Shown here: positions 10,914-22,644 of the stretch, piece after piece | How positions within the stretch are numbered: position 1 is the first letter of the stretch | Layout: each line of letters starts with the position of its first letter | Assembly: GCA_001599915.1 (NCBI GenBank) | Contig: BCIG01000016.1 | Span: 1 to 64,000, forward strand | DNA from: Symbiotaphrina buchneri | Lineage: Eukaryota; Ascomycota; Symbiotaphrinales; Symbiotaphrinaceae | Direction: 5' to 3' | Length of the DNA stretch: 64,000 nucleotides | Notes under the pieces: model-generated | Databases searched by the model: none | The model's input: the letters and a program-made list of their open reading frames with translations, nothing else | Told to the model about the DNA's origin: nothing | Program-made: the position numbers and the translations under genes

Positions 10914-12928
10914 TCACGTGCCACCCACTGCCACGAGTTGTTCCTGAAGCGCCTTGACCTTGAGGGCCTCCTTCTGTGCCACAAGTTGAGCCTGTTTGCG
11001 CATCGCCCACTCCCGGCTCGCCAGCCTGCCGCGCTCAGCAGCTTCGGCTCGAGCATGACGAGCCGCTTCCTCCTTCTCGTGGCGGACGCGCTCGCGTTCT
11101 TCCTTCTCGACCCGGTCCCGGTTGCAGATCTCCTTGGCCCGCTGCCGCTGCTGCGTGCGTTCCGTGGCGGTGACGATTGTTTTGCTGGCGTGTGGGGCTG
11201 CGGACAGGTCTGCTGCGGAGGTTGATCCGACGCGGGATGTGGACACTCTTGATGTACTGCTTGCCGTAGACGGCAGACGGCGGGCCACTGAGTTTGCTCG
11301 AGGGACGATGCTCGACCGTTTAGTAACAGTGAGGGACGCCCCGCGTTTTGGCACTGCCAGCGCGGTCGCCTTGTTTGCGAGGTCCTCAGCCTCCACATCC
11401 TTCGGGGCTCCAATCTGATCCTTGGCTAGCAAGCTCTCTCTGGCCTTGCTGGCTGTTGTAGGTCTGACTGTTGGCGCGGAAGAGGCTGCAGTCTGTGCAA
11501 GCTTGACCTTTCTCTCCTTCTGTTTCGTCGCCTCCAACTCCTCTGACAACTGCCTCAGACGCTCCCTTTCTTCTTTCTTCTCCTTCAATTTCCGAGCGAC
11601 AGCCTCACCAGGCAGCTCGAATGTTGGTCGCGTGGGAGGCTTACTCGATTTTGCTGGCGGCGGGGGTGGGGGAAATGAAAGCCGGACCGATTGCCTAGCT
11701 GATGCAGATTTGCCAGCGGTCTTCGAAGCAGGTTTCGCTCTGCTCGCGATTTGAACCTCGACCTTAGGGCGATCAGTAGCAGTTGTTTCACTCTCCTGTC
11801 TCATGCGGGATGTCTTCGAAGTCGGCTTGACAGCGGGTTTCGGTCTGACCACGGGTTCTTTCTTTGGTTGCTTAGTCGTCATACTATTCGTGGTGCCAGC
11901 CACTGGCTTCTGTGAACCATTCTTGCCAACCGTAGTCTTCTTGGATGTCGGCTGGCGGGCTATCTTAGGTAGTTGTTCCCCGATACGCTCAATTGCGTCT
12001 TCAAGCTCATCAATAGCCTGCATCGAGTCTTCGATGCGCGGTTCACAGTACTCTGGAAAAGGCTCCGTGCTGACCGCGGTATGAGTTGGTGAAGCTACCA
12101 TTGGGATCTCTAGGCCAGGTTTGGCATCCTCCTCTACTGGCACGTCCCCTGCCATAGCTTCGGATACCATCAATTTCTCCGCTGGGGTTTCTCTCCCATT
12201 TGCACTCATCGGCGCATCCCCTTGGCTTGAGTCTTTGGTGGAACTTCCCTCGGTGGACTCTTGATTAGACTCGTCGGCCGACTCTTGCAGTTTAGCCTGC
12301 TCCTCCTCGGGATGTTGTATCTGCTCAAATACGTCTGATTCTTGCGCGCCTTGCGCGCCTTGGGCTTTCTTTTTAGTTTGTTTTGCCATCCCTTTGGTAC
12401 CTTTCTTGGCCAATTGTTTTCTAGTCGCACGGACAGCCTTAGAAGCAGGGCAGGGTGTTGGATCAGGGACGACGGAGGGAACGCTTTCTATTCATCCTGT
12501 AAGTTATCGCCAAAGCGTTGGACATCTAAATGCTTACCAGTCTCAGATCCCTTTAGCAGGTCGGCGCAGGCGTCCTGTAGAGGGCGATCGGCCTCCACCC
12601 CTTCCTGTTCCTTACCTCCTGGCAGCACAGCGGCTTTGTGGTCGTTGACGTCGACCTCACCTGCTGTCTTTGGTTCCGTTTTCTTCCCTTTCCTTCCAGT
12701 CTTTGTCTTGACTTGGCCTTTGGTGCGCTTGGTGTTCAGGGCCTCTTTGGCGGTTGGTTCGCTTTGCTGCTCGCCAGTGTCATCCACATTGTTCAGATTG
12801 ATTGCAGCAAGAGGGTCGCGTTGTTTCACGGGCGAAGGTGGCGAATGGTCTGTCGATACATCGGTGGACTGGTCTTCGACAATGGCAGCGATGTTGCCGC
12901 GGCGTGTGGAGCGTGTCATCCGCGGCAT
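10914..12928 (-). CDS. Uncharacterised basic, disordered protein with a C-terminal coiled coil
   Basis: Two inferred exons on the minus strand, 12928-12538 and 12487-10914, 654 residues. The start is taken at MPRMTRSTRR, although an ATG lies upstream in frame. The protein is rich in Lys, Ala, Ser and Thr, with long low-complexity stretches. A conserved-looking block, RPTFELPGEAVARKLKEKK, precedes a charged helix of about 60 residues. The last 100 residues form a Glu/Arg-rich predicted coiled coil ending QEQLVAVGGT. The 50-nt intron is inferred because the first possible acceptor gives a stop, while the next AG (tag at 12490-12488) restores an open frame. I recall similar blocks in uncharacterised Pezizomycotina proteins and cannot assign a function; a microtubule or chromatin role is a guess. 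Confidence 0.62.
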
Positions 12929-13996
12929 GGCGCTGTGCCTTGTCAAACCAAGGACGGGGTAGGGATCTACCACTTAATTTTAAACCGAGCCCTGTGCGAG
13001 TATCCGCAAACGCAGCACTGGAGCTTCAAAAAGGTACGAAGAGGAATATTGTGAGCGAAAATAGACGTGCTATGCGAGGTCGACGGAGGATTCAAGCTTC
13101 AGAGCTGCTGGATAGTTTCGGAACGGTGGTGTTGTCCCATCAGATTTATGGTGTAGAGAGTTGAGCCGGGGTGAGGTTTGTTTACACGGCAACCATAAGA
13201 TTTACCAATCATCCTCGGGCGCTAGCGCCACCCCACAACTGTCAACACCAAACTTAAAATTCACTTGTTATCGTGCCTTTCTCGCTGTGTTGATGCTGCC
13301 CCCGATCCTCGGCAGTACGAAAGTCGCTAGCCGAATGACAATTACTGCTTTCACATCGATTACGCGCAACAGCTGAGACAGAGTTCTCGAATCAATCAAT
13401 AATCGTGCTCCCATCTTGTCCATCTTCAGCATTAAATCACCGGGAGGAGCACCTTGAGGGAGGGCATAGAGATCGTTGAAGGCTAACCCCTTTTCACTTA
13501 TGACCTCAGGTGACTACTACATCTGGGCCCACCAGCATCCCGTCCCAGCCATCAGTGCGGGTTTAGTACATCCATGATCTAGCCAGTAATTTCTTTTATT
13601 CCCGCCTACATACACACAGGTAGTTTGGTGTGCAAGAAATGTGGGACCACAATCGGCCAGAATAAGTCCCCTGGAAAAGGTCAAGAACGCTACCGATGCA
13701 TGATTTCGTGCTTTTTGGAACATTATCCTCCTCTTGAGGGACCGATCTTCGCCATGACACCGCATGAAAAAGAAACTATCAATCGAAAAAGCGCGACTTG
13801 AGCGGAGCCTATGCTGCAAGTTCTGAAGATGGGCATCTCATCAGAGGCCGTAGACCTCCCATCCATCAAATCCACCCGATGTCGGTTGCGGGTCGCTCGT
13901 AGGTACACGCCTGCAACCGGTTGTAGATTGCATGGTGTGTCCCTGAGGCTGTCTATAGTATGACTGCTCGTACTCTGTCCGGAGTTCCTGATCGAG
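12929..13996. other. Intergenic, upstream of the coiled-coil gene
   Basis: About 1.07 kb between two minus-strand genes: 5' sequence of the coiled-coil gene and 3' flank of exportin-1. No convincing ORF or repeat was found. Confidence 0.5.
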
Positions 13997-16900
13997 TCAC
14001 AGCTCCTCGTCTTGATCCAGTTCTGCAGGCTTCAGGAGACCGCCCACTTTCATGGCTCGCTCTCGTTCCGCAGCTTTTGCGTTTTGCTGTTCCTTCTCTC
14101 GTTCCTCAGCGAAAAGTTCGGCATTGTCACCTGCGAATTCTTTGAGAGAGATGAGGAAGTCCCGAAGATTGACCTTGAACTTCGGCAGGTCGTTGTTTAG
14201 AGCGAAGAGGCCTTCCACGAAATTCTTGATTTGAATCCTAGTTCAAGTCCAATCAGCATAAGTAGGAGAGGGAGATGACCTGGTCTACTTACGGCTGGAG
14301 ATTGGGGAAAGCGTTCTGCAAAAGGTTGCAAACAAACTCTCTGAGAAAGTCTTTATTGGTTGTACCAGCCGGAGCTTGCTCAGGAGTGTAAATTGGCCGT
14401 TGAATCTTTCCAGACTCAACCAGATAGAACATCCTGGCAAGTAACATAGATTGCAACTTGAAGCCTACACCTGAGTGAGTAGAGGCCCAAGAGCTCGTTC
14501 TGGGGCCGACTTACCCGCTTTATGGTCAGAATCGGTAAGGACGAAGAAGATATCTTGCAGGATAGGAACGAAAAATTGCTGGAAGAATTCTCCGGAAATC
14601 GATGGGTCCGTTTCAGCCATGTTGTTAAGAAGCTCTATGCACATGTTGAGGCCAGCGCTTTCCACATCTCGATTGTCGTGCTTGCTGGCCCACATGCATG
14701 AATCGATCACGAACTTGAATTGGCGCCCATCCAATTTGAGCAGAGCTAATATCGGTAAGCGAGGTGCCCGAAGACGTTTTGATACAACTACTCACCAGGG
14801 AAACAGTAGAGATTGATAACTCTTAGAAGCTTGAAAAATTCGACGCGGTGCTCAGGGAATTCAGAGAAGTCTTTATTTATCATTTGCAAGGTGCATTCGA
14901 ATACGTTCTCCATGATGAACGGGACTTTGTCTTCCATCATAGCCTTGGATTACAGTTAGCAATGATCCTCTGACTAGGGAGCAAAATGCCAACCATATGG
15001 CGCGATGTTCTCGGGGTCCAACGTACATGAAGCTTAGTGATGATTGTTGTCATGACACTCAGTACCTCGGGATCCCGAGCATCAGGCACATTGTTGTTGT
15101 AGTCGACAAGAACAGCATCAAGTAGTGGTGGCACGATATTATTGTTGACCATCTCGAGATCATCGGCATTTTGCACGTAGGTGTCAATGAGCTTTAGAAT
15201 CTCTTTCTTGATGGTCCGTAGACCTCGGACTTTCGGCATCTTCGTAGCAATAGGGCCTGTTGTACTTTAGCAATGTCTCTAGCAATCTTGTGCTGCTGCG
15301 AAAGCCTACCTTCTCGTCTCACAGCCTCTGAAATCATCTCACTAGTCGCACGGTACATTGCCAACATATCCATGTAAATACGACCAATCTGAGGGTAAAA
15401 GTAGCTTCCGATCGAAGTGCAAGCAGCGACATTGGTCTTCATGATATTACCTATGACCTTGATGGTATCCGCATCTTGAAGAATAGAAGGGTCTTGGTTC
15501 GCCTGAGCAATTATCGTATCCCACTAGTATTGTCAGTCACAACGCTGTTCAAAGGTACATGGGTTACTTACTGCGTTGTTGGGAATGGCCATAAGCTCTT
15601 GTATGAGCCTCTCCTGAACATTTTTGGCTCCCTGCGCGCTGATCATGTAACCACATGCCTCATAAAAAGTATGGACTTGTTGTGGAGACAGATCGCATGT
15701 GATCTTTCGCATGTTTCTGACAATCTCCTCAATGAACGGTTCCGTTTCTCCAGCCTGAAGAGCAACAAAATGACGCTTGCACTTGTTGGCAATCTTGATG
15801 AAGGTATCGCAAGCCATGTCCTGGACGCCTTCATGCGTCTCATGCATGAATTCGAACAGCTTGTTGACGACGGTCTTCAAGAACTTCCAGTGCGCCTTCA
15901 GGAATCGCGGATATTGCCCCACAATATACATAATATTGCTCGCAACCACAGCCTTGTTGTCTTTCCCGCGCTTCATCTCCGTCAAGCCAAGTAGATCCTT
16001 GATGACGGTGACAAGGAAGCGCTTCTCAGTCTCTTCATTCATAGCTCCGGAGATAGAGCCGATGGCCCAGCAGAGAGTGTTACAGTTATTCCATGACCAT
16101 TCAGTCCCGTCCACCTGCCTCTGTAACTTCTGCGTCATGATTTCTTCCGTATCTACAACATCCAAGTGTGTCAGATATACGAGGCACTCTCTCGTCGTCT
16201 TGTACAACTGAATGGTGTCACTCTCTTTGACGAATTCGCGAACAATCTCTCCTTCATCGTTCTCGACGATCAACACCTCTTCCGGTCGAACCATCTTCTC
16301 AATCATGACCGTTCGAAGATTGGAGAGGACCGAACTGTACTTGTGCTTGCGAAGGGGATAATTTGCCAACACGGTTGGATGAGGAGCGCCACCGTTAGAT
16401 AGCCCGCTTACACCCATATTGATGAGAGGGTTCACGTCTGTAATAGGAAGCTGCTGCATCTCTTCATACAAATCTTGGACCAACTTTGTCCAATATTCGA
16501 GACAGATCTTGAAGATCTCTCTGTCGTCGATCTGGCTTATTCGAAGGAGATAGACGTGTCCATGTAACAGGTAATCTTGGTTCGGGAGGTTTTCGATCAG
16601 GTTGAGGTGGATGTTGAAGTAGCTCGTGAGGAAGAGTGCTAGATTCTGCACGAACTCCTGATCACGTGAATTACTTGAGGCATAGGTGGTTTTGAGATCC
16701 AACTGGATAGGGATAATCCGCGAGACAAGTGTCAGGACGTCCGTAAACATCCTGACTAACTTCTCGTCGTAGGAATATTGTGGTCCAATGGAAAGCCCCC
16801 CAATCTCCGTAAGACACTTCAATGCAAGGTTACGAAACTCCGGCTGTTCCAGGAATCTGTTGTGTAGGATATCGATGATCGTTGTCTCGAAAATAAAGCC

Positions 16901-17800
16901 CAGAGGGATCCAGTTAAGAAACCGAAGCAAAGTCTCCAACGTCGCTTTAATCAAGCTTGGTTGGGTACCTGTCGTCAATATATCATTGCACAGGTAGAAG
17001 ATTGCCGAGAACTCGGAGCACATGGTTGTCTTGAGGTTCTTCGCTTTCGTGGATGTGAGTTGATCTGCCGAATAGTCGAATACCTCCTCCGAAAGCAGTC
17101 TCAGAATGGTCATATTGTTCTCGCAGATGGAGATGCTTGTGCGAGACGATGAGACAATCTCATTGATGAAGGAAGGCCAGTTATGCGGCCATTCCTGTTT
17201 CAGTATCGACACCAACACGAGGTTGAGCTTGTTCAGGAAAGTTCGTTGCGACTTGAGAGACTCTTCCGTTTCGGCAGTCTCAATGATGATCTTGACAATG
17301 AAGTTCCGGATGCCTATACTACCATGAGCTAAAGACCTTCATTGATGACAGCATTATATCCAACCTTGACATTGCTCGCGCGGCAATACTTTCCACCTGG
17401 TCATTATGACATTATCAAGTACTTGCAAGGCGAGATCTGCACAGCGGTTAGAAAGCTCGAAAGTGTAGCGATGCCGAGCGGAGACACTTACACTTGGTTT
17501 GAGGATATGTAGACTCTTGGAGGATCTTGTCCGAAATTGTCCAAGCATCCTGGTTCTCCTTGAACTGTAACAAGTGAGCCTCGCTGAAGTTGTGGAAGGT
17601 GGGTAGGAGATCGGATTCGACTGACCTGATTTAACGAGTTCTGAGCTTGCTTTTGCTGCTCGCCCGCGGGATTAGCTCATTATACAATATGTATAAAGCT
17701 GTCAGAGGCCGATTATACTCACAATTTCCCCCCGTCCCTCGTAGAAGGAGCGGACTGTGGCGTCCAGCTCCGGTATGGACGGCAAAGCCGCTGTGGCCAT
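13997..17800 (-). CDS. crm1: Exportin-1 (Crm1/Xpo1), nuclear export receptor
   Basis: Eleven inferred exons: 17800-17723, 17658-17626, 17564-17492, 17436-17365, 17313-15572, 15523-15310, 15256-15027, 14943-14796, 14745-14515, 14464-14293 and 14237-13997, totalling 1077 residues, the usual Crm1 length. Conserved stretches run throughout, for example [35 protein letters not shown] and [17 protein letters not shown]. Crm1 is the RanGTP-dependent karyopherin that exports proteins with leucine-rich nuclear export signals. The NES-groove segment reads [15 protein letters not shown]: a Thr (about residue 530) stands where human and S. pombe Crm1 have the leptomycin-B-reactive Cys, as in S. cerevisiae and A. 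nidulans. The C-terminus is acidic (ELDQDEEL). The acceptor of exon 2 could be three bases later; all other joins are fixed by frame and homology. Confidence 0.93.
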
Positions 17801-18608
17801 GCTGTTTCCGACCGCTAGAACAGAAGATCTATCTTGTCTGAGTAAATGCCGGCGTTGTCACCGCCAACGGCTTTGGGATGACGCGTGAAGTTTGATCGTC
17901 AGTCGATGCAGTGCAGGCCCTGGTATCGCTGGAGAACTAGGCGGGGCAGTGTTTTGGCTCGTCTAGGGGACGTAAACGGGTGCCCGATAAAAGAAAGGAA
18001 GAGCACAAGCCTTGGAAGGGATGGATGAAGCTTCCAAGGCGTAGATTGATTGCGGCAAAGAAGGGAGATTATCGTAGGGCAGAGCTCGAGTGTCTGTTGT
18101 AGCGTAAGGTAGGTAGATGGTTTGGTTGACGCCCGCGCTTCTGCCTCTGATGCGCGCCCGCTTGTACCTACGTCGGTTCTTTGCACTTCAGACGAATGAC
18201 TAAGCAGCAGCTACATCACCTGGATTCCCACATGAGCTGTCGCTTGTCTCGGGTTGCTGAAGCATAACCCACAGCAGGGGACCTCCGGAATACCTTGAAG
18301 GGTCCCAAAGCCAAAGCTGCTTGGAGCCATAAATCTCGGTTTATTAGACCTTATGCTTCTGCGCTTACGCAATGTCTACACGAACCTCAAACAGCAACGA
18401 ACAGTCGAAGTCAAACAGGCTGGCAGAGTTCAAGTATCTTAAGCCATCATACTAATGCTTTCAGAACTTATCAGTTTCATTATCCCATCGCTGTCCCATT
18501 ATCGTCTACCCCCCTCTGAGCTCGGTGTGGAGACGCCCTGATCCCTTATTGATGATGATCCTACAGATTCAAAGCCCCATGACGCCATCCCAGTGCCTCC
18601 ATAATCGC
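17801..18608. other. Intergenic, exportin-1 promoter
   Basis: About 800 bp between the minus-strand KIN17 stop and the exportin-1 start, so it holds the exportin promoter and leader and the KIN17 3' end. No ORF or repeat of note. Confidence 0.5.
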
Positions 18609-19538
18609 CTAGACCATCTTAAGCCGTTTGCCGTTACCAGCCCGGACGCCAGCTGACTCCATCGACCTCTTCCTTTCAATTTCCTCCTTCATAATGCGCT
18701 CTGCTTCGCTCATCTTCTTGGGTTGTTCGATAGGCGCCACCTTCTTTGCTGCTAATGGGTTCTTCTTTGCCTTAGCAAAGACATTCTTGGCACCGTTCGA
18801 AGCCGTGTTTAATGTCTTTGTAGAAGTCGTTGCCTGTGTTGACGTAGTGGTATTTGAAGCTACATCATCAGCAGGCGGTGTGGGAAGTTTCGTTACGGCT
18901 GCCTTGGTTCCAAAGCTCAATGTGATCTTCTCCCCGTCGGCCCTCTGCAGCTGCTTTGCTTTGTTGTCAATCCCGTCGGTCTCGGTTTTCGCCTCTTGAG
19001 CTCGCTTGATCTGTTCTTCGATCATTCTCTGCTCCCACTCTTCATCGCCTTTCTCCATAGCTTCATGTCTCCTTAGAGCTTCTTGCCTCCTCAGGGCTTC
19101 CGGGCTGTTATCTATCCAAGCGATATGTAAGCCCTTCTCGTTCTCCTCGACTCTGCAAATGCCCTCTCTGCCCAAGTACTTTGCGAATTCCGTCAAACTT
19201 GGCCATTTCGTAGCATTCATATGAATGTGTTCTTTTTCTGCAATATATCTCTGGTAGAAGTGGTTGATGTGCACACTCTTGGTCCCATGCGATGTCCTCA
19301 GCAGTCTGATGAAGTCATTCTTGAAGTCGCGAGAAAACTCCTCGATCTTTTTGTTCGGGTTTGCGGAAACGACCATGATATTTCGTACATGGGATTCGGA
19401 TTGGGTATGGCATTTGAAGCCATTCTCGTCCCGGCATTGCTTCTCGCAGACCTGACAATACCATCGGAGCCGTTGCAGTCCTTTGCTTTTCATCTTATTC
19501 GCGACATACTTGCTTGTCCCGACCTCCGCCCGAGGCAT
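18609..19538 (-). CDS. kin17: KIN17-family zinc-finger DNA/RNA-binding protein
   Basis: Single exon, 309 residues, started at MPRAEVGTSK, the usual KIN17 N-terminus, rather than the in-frame ATG eight codons upstream. A C2H2-like finger runs from WYCQVCEKQC to CHTQSESH (about residues 27-50). It is followed by the conserved winged-helix region (FSRDFKNDFIRLLRTSHG, then WPSLTEFAKYLGREG) and a helix of Ala/Arg/Glu with a short duplication (EALRRQ/EALRRH). As in other fungi, the C-terminal SH3-like KOW domains of animal KIN17 appear to be absent; the tail is low-complexity and basic. KIN17 proteins are nuclear and linked to DNA replication, repair and splicing. The gene is divergent from the ribosomal protein gene, with a 640-bp shared upstream region. 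Confidence 0.9.
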   Translation of the reverse strand: MPRAEVGTSKYVANKMKSKGLQRLRWYCQVCEKQCRDENGFKCHTQSESHVRNIMVVSANPNKKIEEFSRDFKNDFIRLLRTSHGTKSVHINHFYQRYIAEKEHIHMNATKWPSLTEFAKYLGREGICRVEENEKGLHIAWIDNSPEALRRQEALRRHEAMEKGDEEWEQRMIEEQIKRAQEAKTETDGIDNKAKQLQRADGEKITLSFGTKAAVTKLPTPPADDVASNTTTSTQATTSTKTLNTASNGAKNVFAKAKKNPLAAKKVAPIEQPKKMSEAERIMKEEIERKRSMESAGVRAGNGKRLKMV

Positions 19539-20180
19539 CTTGCCAGTGAGTGGCGCTACCAAGTCGTGCTACGTCGATGAGGACAATATAGCCGTGCGTC
19601 GACTGTATTGGGAGGGTGTGATGAGCGGCGCAGAAATTGGAAAACGTAAGGTATCTTAGAATGCGGAGAGGAGGCAACATTACGGAGATCACGCTCAGGC
19701 TTAGTAAGCAGTATGACGGATTTTCTCAACTACAGGCTGGCAGTTAAGCTCAGACACGCTTACAAGCCTCAGTTCTGTCAGCTGATCAAACACGAAAAGA
19801 GTTTAGACAGACCGTTTTCTTGAGATACAGTACGAACTACTTCATGCGAGTACTTCGTTCGGCCTGGGCACGGGATAATTTTCCGAAGTATTTGTTGAGT
19901 GTACGAAGTACGAATATCCTACAACTTTTCCGTCGAATTGCAAGGAAAAAATCCCATATATCTTACATAGGCCACATCCCATGTAGAAAACTGCCAGATA
20001 CCGATCTCCTGCAACCGTGGTGAAACTGGCGAGCTGGGATGAGGCTCTGTCGTCCATGTACGGTAGGCAGGATTGGGCCAAACAGTGCAGTTTCGCTACC
20101 TAGTAGGTCCGCCAAATCGACCTTGCAAAGCAAAGCGTCTTGAATTTCTATCACAACACCCATCAGACTTCCTCCACGCC
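19539..20180. promoter_or_regulatory. Divergent upstream region of KIN17 and uL3m genes
   Basis: 640 bp between two outward-facing genes, presumably containing both promoters. It includes gtacgaagtacgaat (19901-19915) and cgagtacttcgtt (from 19848), two inverted copies of a GTAC-rich word that recurs in other gaps. Confidence 0.5.
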
Positions 20181-21164
20181 ATGCCGGCCAAACTCTCATC
20201 GACATGGGCTCATCTGCCGCCTGCCTATTTACTCCCGAACCTGAACATTGCTGGTACAGTCCCGCGGCGAGGCCTCAAATCTATCGCCGCGAAAACACCT
20301 CTTCCATCCCGCTTCGACAACTCGCCGCACCACCCCCCTTTGGAGGCCTCACCCACAGCGGCGCTTGCTCGTAAAGCCGCAACTTTGCCTTTGAGGACTG
20401 GAGCACTAGCGATCAAGAAAGGCATGACGGCCCTGTACGACCCAGTTAGCGGGAAGCGCACACCTTGCACTATTCTACAGTTCGATCGAGTGCAAGTTGT
20501 CGCCCACAAAACCCGTCGGAGACATGGATACTGGGCTGTGCAAATCGGAGGTGGGTGGAAACATCAGAGTAACGTGACACGACCCTTGCTGGGACACTTC
20601 TCTGCCGCTGGTGTGAGTCCGAAACGTTATCTTGCAGAATTCAGGGTCAAAGACGAGAGCGGGCTTCTGGATGTGGGCCGGCCAATAACTCCTTCCTGGT
20701 TTCAGGAAGGTCAGTTCGTTGATGCCCGGGCCAGTTGCCGGGGCATGGGATTTGCTGGCGGCATGAAACGGCACGGATTCTCAGGCCAACCTGCCTCGCA
20801 TGGGAACTCTCTTGCACATAGAATCATGGGTTCTTCTGGTCAATCCCAAGGTGGCGGTTCAAGAGTCTATCCTGGCAAACGGATGCCAGGAAGGATGGGT
20901 GGGCAGCAAGTAACGACTCAAAATGTGAAGGTCTTGAAGGTCGATGAAGAAAAGGGCATTGTGGTGCTGAACGGTACGTGATGTCGTTGCCGTCCGAGTG
21001 CACATGGCTGATTAACCCTCGCAGGTTGCATTGCAGGACCCGACGGCTGTATTGTGAAGATTCAGGATGCCATCAAAAAGCCATGGCCAGACTTGCCTGG
21101 AATTCCTCCCTTGGCAACATCAGCTGCAGAGACTATGCCAGCGACTGCGACTGCGGCCGCATGA
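20181..21164 (+). CDS. Mitochondrial large-subunit ribosomal protein uL3m
   Basis: Exons 20181-20973 and 21025-21164, 310 residues. The N-terminal 80 residues are rich in Arg, Ser and Ala with few acids, a probable mitochondrial targeting sequence. The L3 core follows: ALAIKKGMTALYD, then RMPGRMGGQQVTTQNVKVL, then GPDGCIVKIQDAIKKPWP, matching bacterial L3 and yeast Mrpl9. The loop containing GFSGQPASHGNSLAHR reaches the peptidyl-transferase centre in the family. The 51-nt intron splits a Gly codon; a second AG ten bases into exon 2 would delete a few residues. The ATG at 20181 is preferred over an in-frame upstream ATG because it begins a good targeting peptide. Confidence 0.9.
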
Positions 21165-22644
21165 TTATATACCTGGTCTTGCTACGACTGCCCATCGAAG
21201 TGTGAATAGGAAGAAAAGACAATTGGAGGCGTCCCTGTAACATAGAACATTTCTTCTACTCAGGTGAGCACGCCGCCCAACATCGGGTTGGTCGGCGCGT
21301 GCAGATAATTCTGGAGAACCATTTACTCAGTAGTCCGTCATGATCGTGATACATCCTTGTATATACCATCAGAAGATGGTCGGCATGGCATGACCGTATG
21401 ATATATGAGTTTTCACTCGCCTCCACATGTACTCCCGACAGGCTCCCTCAAATCAATGGAGCTGCATCATCAAATGATGGCCAGATGTTGTTCAGTGGAC
21501 TAGTCGTTTTGAGCCCTAACTTTGCAGTCAGAGAGACATTGTGTCCTTCGCAGTCCCTCGGCAATCTTTCTCAAAGTAGAGCATCTAAGTATAAAGTCGT
21601 CACGGCTCGCTCTTCCACTGCATCATAACCGGTAGGACAATGGGTTATACGACCGGCTTCTGGAAAGTTGTGGGCTGATAGTTTGCCTTAATGAGTTGGG
21701 ACGGCAGGTACGTCAATGTAGCCTCGGTCGGTAGTAATAATAACAATGAGTATCATTGAACTGACGGCTCTTCGGCACAGGTGATGCGGTGCGATTAGGT
21801 ATCATTTTTGGTTTCCGGCTAAGGTAACATTCGCTTGGCAGGACGCGCGATGCCACATGCGGGAAGGCGATACCACATCGCTGGTGGATTTCCGTACGAG
21901 GCTGCGCCCCAGCTGCGGCGTCGGATCAATGGACCAGTGCCCAGTGCGATCTTACTTCGTACTGTACTCGTACCGCATGGACAATTCTGTCTTTTGCTTG
22001 TTCTCACGGTTTTTTTTGGCCCTACTATTCCATCGGCCGTGGCAAGAAAAAGCGCTGTGACGGTCCTTTTTCTGCTTCGACAGGTAATGAGGTAGGTAGG
22101 AAGGTACCTGCTCCTAATTGTTACTTTGATTGCGATCATCAAATCAGGCTGGAACGGTGACACGGCCGGATTAGAGTGGTTTACATTAAGCGAGAGGGGA
22201 AAATAAAACTAATGGGCAGTTGCAAAGAGGTGGTGGTGGCCTGCCCAGTGCCCAAGGCGCCAAATTAAGCCGCTCAGGGACTCCACGAGCTCCGCTTTCC
22301 CTTTCGCGAAAAGGCAAACATGGCCCATGCTGGGCTGACTTCCTTTCCCCGTCCATTCAACTTCCTGCTCAGTTCACATCTTCCGGCACCCATCATCATT
22401 TCTCGATTCCTCTGTTCCAATAATTTGGTCGTTCATTCACTCTTCCCTGGCAACAGCATAATTGCATCTGCGAAGTACAGTCCTAATAACTCTATCTCAG
22501 ACTCCCGGCCGTCGTCAGCTTGATTGGGCGACGGCCTAATAATAATAATATTGTTATACGACCCAAGCCACTCCCCACGAGACACCCAGTGTTTCGGCAG
22601 ATTGCGAACCCCTTACTTCCTTCTCCGCTACTTCGTCAGCCACC
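21165..22644. other. Intergenic, upstream of the Ser-rich membrane protein gene
   Basis: About 1.5 kb. It holds acttcgtactgtactcgtacc (21953-21973), another copy of the GTAC-rich word, and short AAT runs near 21731 and 22538-22552. Short ORFs are not convincing. The final 250 bp form a C-rich leader. Confidence 0.5.

Noticed and set aside
19027-19105. Short tandem repeat in KIN17
   Set aside because: It is a 15-bp in-frame duplication in a coding helix (EALRRQ/EALRRH), not a separate repeat element.
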